Positions 60,378 to 64,000 of a stretch of 64,000 nt of DNA are shown piece after piece. The stretch covers positions 1-64,000 of the forward strand of contig SUXD01000006.1 in assembly GCA_015061145.1 (NCBI GenBank), read 5' to 3'. This stretch comes from Bacteroidales bacterium (GTDB lineage Bacteria > Bacteroidota > Bacteroidia > Bacteroidales > Paludibacteraceae). The notes under the pieces are model-generated. The model was given only the letters and a program-made list of their open reading frames with translations. It had not been told where the DNA came from and ran no database searches. The first letter of the stretch is position 1. Every line of letters begins with the position of its first letter. The translations under genes and the position numbers were made by a program.

Positions 60378-60626
60378 ATGAAAAAGTTTTTTTATGGAGT
60401 GCTGCTCCTTATGGCAGCGACAATGTTTGCAGTATCTTGTAGCAAAGACGATGATGATGACAAGAAGTCAGATAATCAAGGAGGTGCTACGGCTACTTAT
60501 TGCTGGGATTTCATGTACCAAGGGTCTGTACTTACCTCACAATGTGGTCTGACGGAAGCGGAAGCAGAAGAAGTGGTAAAAATGATAAAGCAACAAGGCT
60601 ATACGGTAACTAAAAAAAGACAGTAA
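60378..60626 (+). CDS. Small surface-type lipoprotein
   Basis: An 82-residue lipoprotein. The signal peptide ends in lipobox AVSC with the acylated C21, followed at once by 'SKDDDDDKK'. An acidic run right behind the cysteine is the Bacteroidota export signal that sends lipoproteins to the outer face of the outer membrane. The rest ('YCWDFMYQGSVLTSQCGLTEAEAEEVVKMIKQQGYTV') has two cysteines and resembles short hypothetical lipoproteins. Function unknown. It is followed after 4 bases by another exported-protein gene. Confidence 0.78.
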   Translation: MKKFFYGVLLLMAATMFAVSCSKDDDDDKKSDNQGGATATYCWDFMYQGSVLTSQCGLTEAEAEEVVKMIKQQGYTVTKKRQ

Positions 60627-60630
60627 GGAA

Positions 60631-61284
60631 ATGAAAAGGATGCTTTTATTTGCATTGTCAATGTGTTCGTTGACAGTGTTTTCACAAGACCTGATTGTGA
60701 CAAAGCAGGATAAGACAATTAAGGCAAAAATTGAAGAAGTCTCAGATGCGGAAATTCGTTATAAGGAATTTGATAATCCGACAGGACCGACATTTGTAGT
60801 GAAGACTACTGATATTTCCACCGTGGTGTATTCCAATGGTACAGTGAAAAATTATCTTGCGGATGAGCCAGAAATGTCGTCTAAAGAGACAGAAGAAGTT
60901 AAAGTCTCCAAGGGGAAATTATATTATAAAGGAGAGAAGATGACAACGCAAGAATTTTTGGATTTAACGGAGAGTTCTTGCCCTCAAGCATTTGAACTTC
61001 GAAACAAGGGACGGAACCAGTTGACGGCAGGCTGTACATTGCTTGCATGTAGCGGAGGGCTTTTCTTGACATCCTTTTTCATGGACGATCCTGCTTTGGA
61101 AATATCAATTCTTGCTGTTGGTACATTGAGTGTGGTGACTTCTATACCCCTGATTTTTTGCGGAGATAACAAGAGACACAAGGCTGTCGGTGTTTACAAT
61201 CAGCAGTGTGCTAAACCGAAAACGACTTCTGAATTACGATTGAATGTGAAGTCTAATGGATTAGGACTCGCTTTTGTGTTTTAA
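60631..61284 (+). CDS. Exported hypothetical protein
   Basis: A 217-residue protein, signal peptide 1-18 ('FALSMCSLTVFS'). A beta-rich part follows with 'DLIVTKQDKTIKAKIEEVSDAEIRYKEFDNPTGPTFVVKTTDISTVVYSNG', a pattern often seen at the N-terminus of Bacteroidota hypothetical proteins. Two hydrophobic segments lie near 132-151 and 155-178. The C-terminus 'LRLNVKSNGLGLAFVF' ends in alternating hydrophobics and a terminal Phe, like an outer-membrane strand. I do not recognise the family. It is probably cotranscribed with the preceding lipoprotein gene. Confidence 0.7.
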   Translation: MKRMLLFALSMCSLTVFSQDLIVTKQDKTIKAKIEEVSDAEIRYKEFDNPTGPTFVVKTTDISTVVYSNGTVKNYLADEPEMSSKETEEVKVSKGKLYYKGEKMTTQEFLDLTESSCPQAFELRNKGRNQLTAGCTLLACSGGLFLTSFFMDDPALEISILAVGTLSVVTSIPLIFCGDNKRHKAVGVYNQQCAKPKTTSELRLNVKSNGLGLAFVF

Positions 61285-61378
61285 AAGTGTGTGGTACAAT
61301 GAAAGCGATGAACCAATGTGAATTTTGCGCTTTCGAAGTGTGTGAATATAAATGTAAATAATTGAATTGAATAGAAAT

Positions 61379-61424
61379 AAAAGAAAAGGGTTGTCAAAAA
61401 AAATGACAACTCTTTTCTTTTAAA
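61379..61424 (+). terminator. Terminator after the hypothetical gene
   Basis: An 18-bp stem with one wobble (61379-61396 with 61404-61421, loop of seven A), rich in A on the left and T on the right arm, acts as a plus-strand terminator and could also work in reverse. It lies 94 bases after the stop. Confidence 0.8.
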
Positions 61425-61479
61425 ATAACTCGAATTGATAATAAATGCCGTAGAGGGTTTCTCTTTGCAAAAAAAAACA

Positions 61480-61487
61480 TATTTTTG
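61480..61487 (+). promoter_or_regulatory. ybeY promoter -7 element
   Basis: TATTTTTG matches TAnnTTTG, 15 bases before the ATG at 61503. It overlaps the TTG at 61485, which therefore cannot be the start. Confidence 0.6.
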
Positions 61488-61502
61488 TGGAAAAAGTATC
61501 GT

Positions 61503-61928
61503 ATGATTTCTTTCTTTGCTCAAGATATTGAAATGCCGGCGATAGACCGTCGCAGAATAACCGATTGGATTAAACGGACAGCGGCGTTCTATGGCAAGAG
61601 GACTGGCGAAATTTCCTATATTTTCTGTTCCGACGAACAAATACTGCAAACAAACCGCCAATTTCTGCAACATGACTATTATACGGATGTCATCACTTTT
61701 GATTATTCGGAGGCGGATGTCATTTCGGGCGACATTTTCATCAGCGTCGATACTGTGCGCAGCAATGCCGAACAGTTTTGTCAGCCGTATGAACGAGAAC
61801 TGAACCGTATCATCATACATGGTGTGTTGCATCTTTGCGGACAAGAGGATAAAACGCCCGAAACGCGGCATGTAATGACTGAAAAAGAAGAACTTGCGCT
61901 GAAAACGCTGGATGAAATGCAAGGATAG
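61503..61928 (+). CDS. ybeY: Endoribonuclease YbeY
   Basis: Metal-dependent endoribonuclease in 16S rRNA 3' maturation and ribosome quality control. The protein is 141 residues from the ATG at 61503. Motifs: 'EISYIFCSDEQILQTNRQFLQHDYYTDVITFDY', 'ISGDIFISVDTV' and zinc site 'HGVLHLCGQED'. The usual H-x3-H-x5-H reads H-x3-H-x5-D here, a form I believe is normal in Bacteroidota. It has its own promoter and terminator. Confidence 0.94.
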   Translation: MISFFAQDIEMPAIDRRRITDWIKRTAAFYGKRTGEISYIFCSDEQILQTNRQFLQHDYYTDVITFDYSEADVISGDIFISVDTVRSNAEQFCQPYERELNRIIIHGVLHLCGQEDKTPETRHVMTEKEELALKTLDEMQG

Positions 61929-61954
61929 ATTTTGGTCGCTCCTGCTATTGTGTG

Positions 61955-61984
61955 TTGCTCCTTTTTGAGAGCAATTTTTCTTTA
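61955..61984 (+). terminator. ybeY terminator
   Basis: TTGCTC (61955-61960) pairs with GAGCAA (61969-61974), followed by five T, C and three more T, 26 bases after the ybeY stop. The stem is short (6 bp). Confidence 0.65.
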
Positions 61985-62029
61985 TTCAAAAATCTTGATT
62001 CATAATTCCGTAAAACTCCCTTTTTTTAC

Positions 62030-62037
62030 TATCTTTG
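62030..62037 (+). promoter_or_regulatory. porG-uppS-bamA promoter -7 element
   Basis: TATCTTTG followed by CA is the most typical form of the Bacteroidota -7 box. It precedes the porG start by 85 bases and the rest of the run behind it. No TTTG lies 20 nt upstream. Confidence 0.65.
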
Positions 62038-62122
62038 CACCTTGATTTGAAAATATTTTCTTGGCAAATGAAATTTTTTCAAGAGAATTTCGTTTCTATA
62101 TAGTAATAAAGTGATTTTTCGA

Positions 62123-62821
62123 GTGAAAAAAACAATAATATTTATCTTGGCAACGCTTTTTGCTTGTCCTCTTTTCGCCCAGTACGGTCGTCTCGACCAA
62201 TATAGTTGTGAACTGGGTCTGCAAGGAGGTTGCTCGTTTTATCTGGGTGATGCCAATCCAAATGCGCCGTTTCACACGCCGCGTCCTTCTTTTGGCGGAT
62301 TTTTCCGATATAACATCAATCCTCGATATGCGTTGAAACTTGCCGTTTCTAGAAATGGCGTTAAAGGTGATACTCGCGATTTCAAGAATAGATTTCCAAA
62401 TAACGCCGAGGCTTCGTTCAAACGGAATTTTCTGGATGTGAGTGCGCGCGCGGAATTTAATTTCTTTGATTATGGGTTGCCGGCATACAACAGAGATTGC
62501 AAATGGTTCTCGCCGTATATATTTGTCGGAATAGGGTTGACAACCTATAATGATGAATATCAAGATATGAAACGCAAGACAGTGAATATGCCTTATGGCA
62601 TAGGCGTGAAATTTAAGTTCAAAGGGCGCTTTAACGCTGGCGTAGAATGGTCGTTGCATACATTGTTCATCGATGATTTCGATGTGGTGGATGAAGAAAG
62701 CGCAATTTTGGACAATCCTTATAAGTCGGCAACTTCCAAATGGAAACATAACGATAAGTATTCTATAGCGATGGCATATGTTTCCATTGATATTTTTCGT
62801 CGCGGATTTTGCCATAGATAA
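62123..62821 (+). CDS. porG: T9SS outer-membrane protein PorG (DUF6089)
   Basis: Predicted outer-membrane barrel of the type IX secretion machine. From the GTG at 62123 (232 residues; a GTG at 62111 is the alternative) it starts with a clear signal peptide ending 'CPLFAQ'. Family landmarks follow: '[21 protein letters not shown]', '[22 protein letters not shown]', '[16 protein letters not shown]', '[11 protein letters not shown]', '[32 protein letters not shown]'. As in Porphyromonas gingivalis (PG0189), it is followed directly by uppS and bamA. Its presence implies a T9SS in this organism that could export the adhesin at the start of the window. Confidence 0.85.
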   Translation: MKKTIIFILATLFACPLFAQYGRLDQYSCELGLQGGCSFYLGDANPNAPFHTPRPSFGGFFRYNINPRYALKLAVSRNGVKGDTRDFKNRFPNNAEASFKRNFLDVSARAEFNFFDYGLPAYNRDCKWFSPYIFVGIGLTTYNDEYQDMKRKTVNMPYGIGVKFKFKGRFNAGVEWSLHTLFIDDFDVVDEESAILDNPYKSATSKWKHNDKYSIAMAYVSIDIFRRGFCHR

Positions 62822-63567
62822 TGTTGAGTATGTATAAAGAACAGATAGATTTGACAAAAGTGCCGAAACATGTGGCCATCATTATGGACGGAAACGGCAG
62901 ATGGGCAAAAGAAAAAGGTCTCGACCGTGTTTTCGGACATAAGGAAGGTGCTGCGGCATTCTCGGATGTGACTGAGGCTGCGGCAGAAATTGGCGTGAAG
63001 TATCTGACGGCTTATGCATTCTCTACCGAGAATTGGAATCGTCCGCAGGCCGAAGTGGAGGCGCTGATGTCTTTGCTGGTTTCAACTATCGAAAAAGAAA
63101 CGGATAAATTGTTGAGAAACGATATCCGGCTTTGCTGCATCGGCGATTTGTCCCGTTTGCCAAAACCTGTCAATGAAAAATTGCAAGGGTGCATTGAACG
63201 TACCGCCCACTGCCAGCGGATGACAATAGTGCTGGCATTGAGCTATTCTGCCAAATGGGAAATCCTTCAGGCTGTGAAAAGTATTGCATCCGAAGTGAAA
63301 AACGGGAATTTGAATGTGGAAGATATATGCGATGATGTATTTGCGTCTCATCTCAATACGAACGGAATTCCCGATCCAGACCTGCTCATTCGCACGAGCG
63401 GAGAAAGTAGAATAAGTAATTTCTTGCTTTGGCAAATAGCATATTCAGAGTTGTATTTTACAACTGTTAATTGGCCTGATTTCAGAAAAGAAGAGTTTTT
63501 CAAGGCTATTTGTGATTATCAGAAACGCGAACGCCGTTTCGGAAAAACAAGTGAACAGATTAAATAA
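62821..63567 (+). CDS. uppS: Isoprenyl transferase (undecaprenyl diphosphate synthase)
   Basis: Cis-prenyltransferase making the C55 lipid carrier for peptidoglycan and surface glycans. The 248 residues hold '[14 protein letters not shown]' (20-33, catalytic Asp 23), '[12 protein letters not shown]', '[13 protein letters not shown]' and '[29 protein letters not shown]'. The ATG overlaps the porG stop by one base. Its product feeds MraY/MurG and the glycan operon encoded in this window. Confidence 0.96.
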   Translation: MLSMYKEQIDLTKVPKHVAIIMDGNGRWAKEKGLDRVFGHKEGAAAFSDVTEAAAEIGVKYLTAYAFSTENWNRPQAEVEALMSLLVSTIEKETDKLLRNDIRLCCIGDLSRLPKPVNEKLQGCIERTAHCQRMTIVLALSYSAKWEILQAVKSIASEVKNGNLNVEDICDDVFASHLNTNGIPDPDLLIRTSGESRISNFLLWQIAYSELYFTTVNWPDFRKEEFFKAICDYQKRERRFGKTSEQIK

Positions 63568-63575
63568 ACATTTGA

Positions 63576-64000
63576 ATGAAAAGGATTCTGTTCTTATTGA
63601 TATTGTTTTGTTTGGAATTCGGAAGCTTGTCTGCGCAAGACTTTCCAGATATTGATTATACCTCCGCAGCTCACGAATACGAAATAGCCGAGATCTCAGT
63701 TGTCGGCGCTGACAATTATGAGGATTTCGTTATTGTCGGTTTCTCTGGACTGAAGGTAGGGCAGCGTATTAAAGTGCCAGGTGATGACGTGACTAATGCC
63801 GTCAAAAGATTCTGGAAACAAGGGCTGTTTTCTGATGTGGAAATATCAGCAACCAAAATAACTGACGGTAAAATCTGGCTGCAAATCGCTCTCAAGACAA
63901 GGCCAAAGATTTCAAAAATTGAATTTCATGGATTTAAAAAGGCTGAACAAACTAAAATCGAGCCCAAAATCAGTTTGGTGAAAGGCGGACAGATAACGCC
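63576..64000 (+). CDS. bamA: Outer-membrane assembly protein BamA (partial, N-terminal part)
   Basis: The first 141 codons of an open frame that runs off the window. It has a signal peptide ('MKRILFLLILFCLEFGSLSAQ') and then POTRA-like repeats ('YEIAEISVVGADNYEDFVIVGFSGLKVGQRIKVPGDDVTNAVKRFWKQGLFSDVEI' and 'KISKIEFHGFKKAEQTKIEPKISLVKGGQI'). This is the usual start of BamA, the central subunit of the beta-barrel insertion complex. It begins 8 bases after uppS. Confidence 0.9.
   Translation, partial: MKRILFLLILFCLEFGSLSAQDFPDIDYTSAAHEYEIAEISVVGADNYEDFVIVGFSGLKVGQRIKVPGDDVTNAVKRFWKQGLFSDVEISATKITDGKIWLQIALKTRPKISKIEFHGFKKAEQTKIEPKISLVKGGQIT

Overview
The window reads as a chromosomal segment of a member of the Bacteroidales (phylum Bacteroidota), probably an uncultured or host-associated lineage. 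Four observations support this. Promoters carry the phylum-specific -7 element TAnnTTTG, twice with a TTTG element exactly 20 nt upstream. Bacteroidota-only families are present (DUF4254, DUF4835, PorP/SprF, PorG, type IX sorting domain). The dcw cluster ends in a GatB/YqeY gene. Leaders show no strong Shine-Dalgarno sequence. I would not name a genus from sequence alone. I saw no rRNA, tRNA, CRISPR array, transposase or phage gene, and no gene-free stretch longer than 300 bases.

Layout. (1) 1-2390: pyrB (minus) with its terminator, diverging from an MscS channel gene. (2) 2467-14035: a type IX secretion cassette made of a 3076-residue repeat adhesin with a type B (gliding-type) C-terminal sorting domain, an OmpA/beta-propeller protein, and a PorP/SprF outer-membrane partner. 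(3) 14132-18543: aminotransferase, LolC/E-type permease, M16 peptidase and O-methyltransferase. (4) 18595-27024: a nine-gene co-directional surface-glycan (LPS core/O-antigen) operon with DUF4254, a GT9 transferase, a HisC-like aminotransferase, a LicC-like cytidylyltransferase, LicD, an LPS kinase, an O-antigen ligase and two paralogous glycosyltransferases. It meets a two-domain glycosyltransferase gene tail to tail. (5) 27001-34412 (minus): that transferase with recN, and coaBC-DUF4835 followed by two transporter genes. (6) 34569-35873: paaK. (7) 36027-52161 (minus): the division and cell wall (dcw) cluster rsmH-ftsL-ftsI-murE-mraY-murD-ftsW-murG-murC-ftsQ-ftsA-ftsZ-yqeY, without mraZ and interrupted by two endonuclease-fold genes. 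(8) 52308-56044 (minus): folK, purE, an EEP-family protein and two rhomboid proteases, all feeding toward dcw. (9) 56239-64000 (plus): HU, argS, an SpmA/SpmB-like fusion, a small accessory patch (tiny HTH protein, surface lipoprotein, hypothetical), then ybeY, porG, uppS and the start of bamA.

How the parts fit. Much of the window builds the envelope: peptidoglycan precursors and septation (dcw, uppS), glycolipid assembly and decoration (region 4), outer-membrane insertion (bamA), lipoprotein handling (LolC/E-like), and protein export to the surface (PorG plus the adhesin/PorP cassette). The points most worth a second look are: the two nuclease-fold genes inside the dcw operon, one of them AT-rich and one overlapping murG; an FtsA that seems to lack most of subdomain 1C; a perfect 17-bp inverted repeat touching the rsmH start codon where mraZ would be expected; a type B T9SS adhesin cassette in a Bacteroidales-like genome; and an aminotransferase/cytidylyltransferase/LicD trio that could make and attach a CDP-activated amino-alcohol phosphate. 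Several likely start codons were moved inward from the longest reading frame (GT9, M16, licD, ligase, coaBC, murG, argS, HTH, ybeY, porG).
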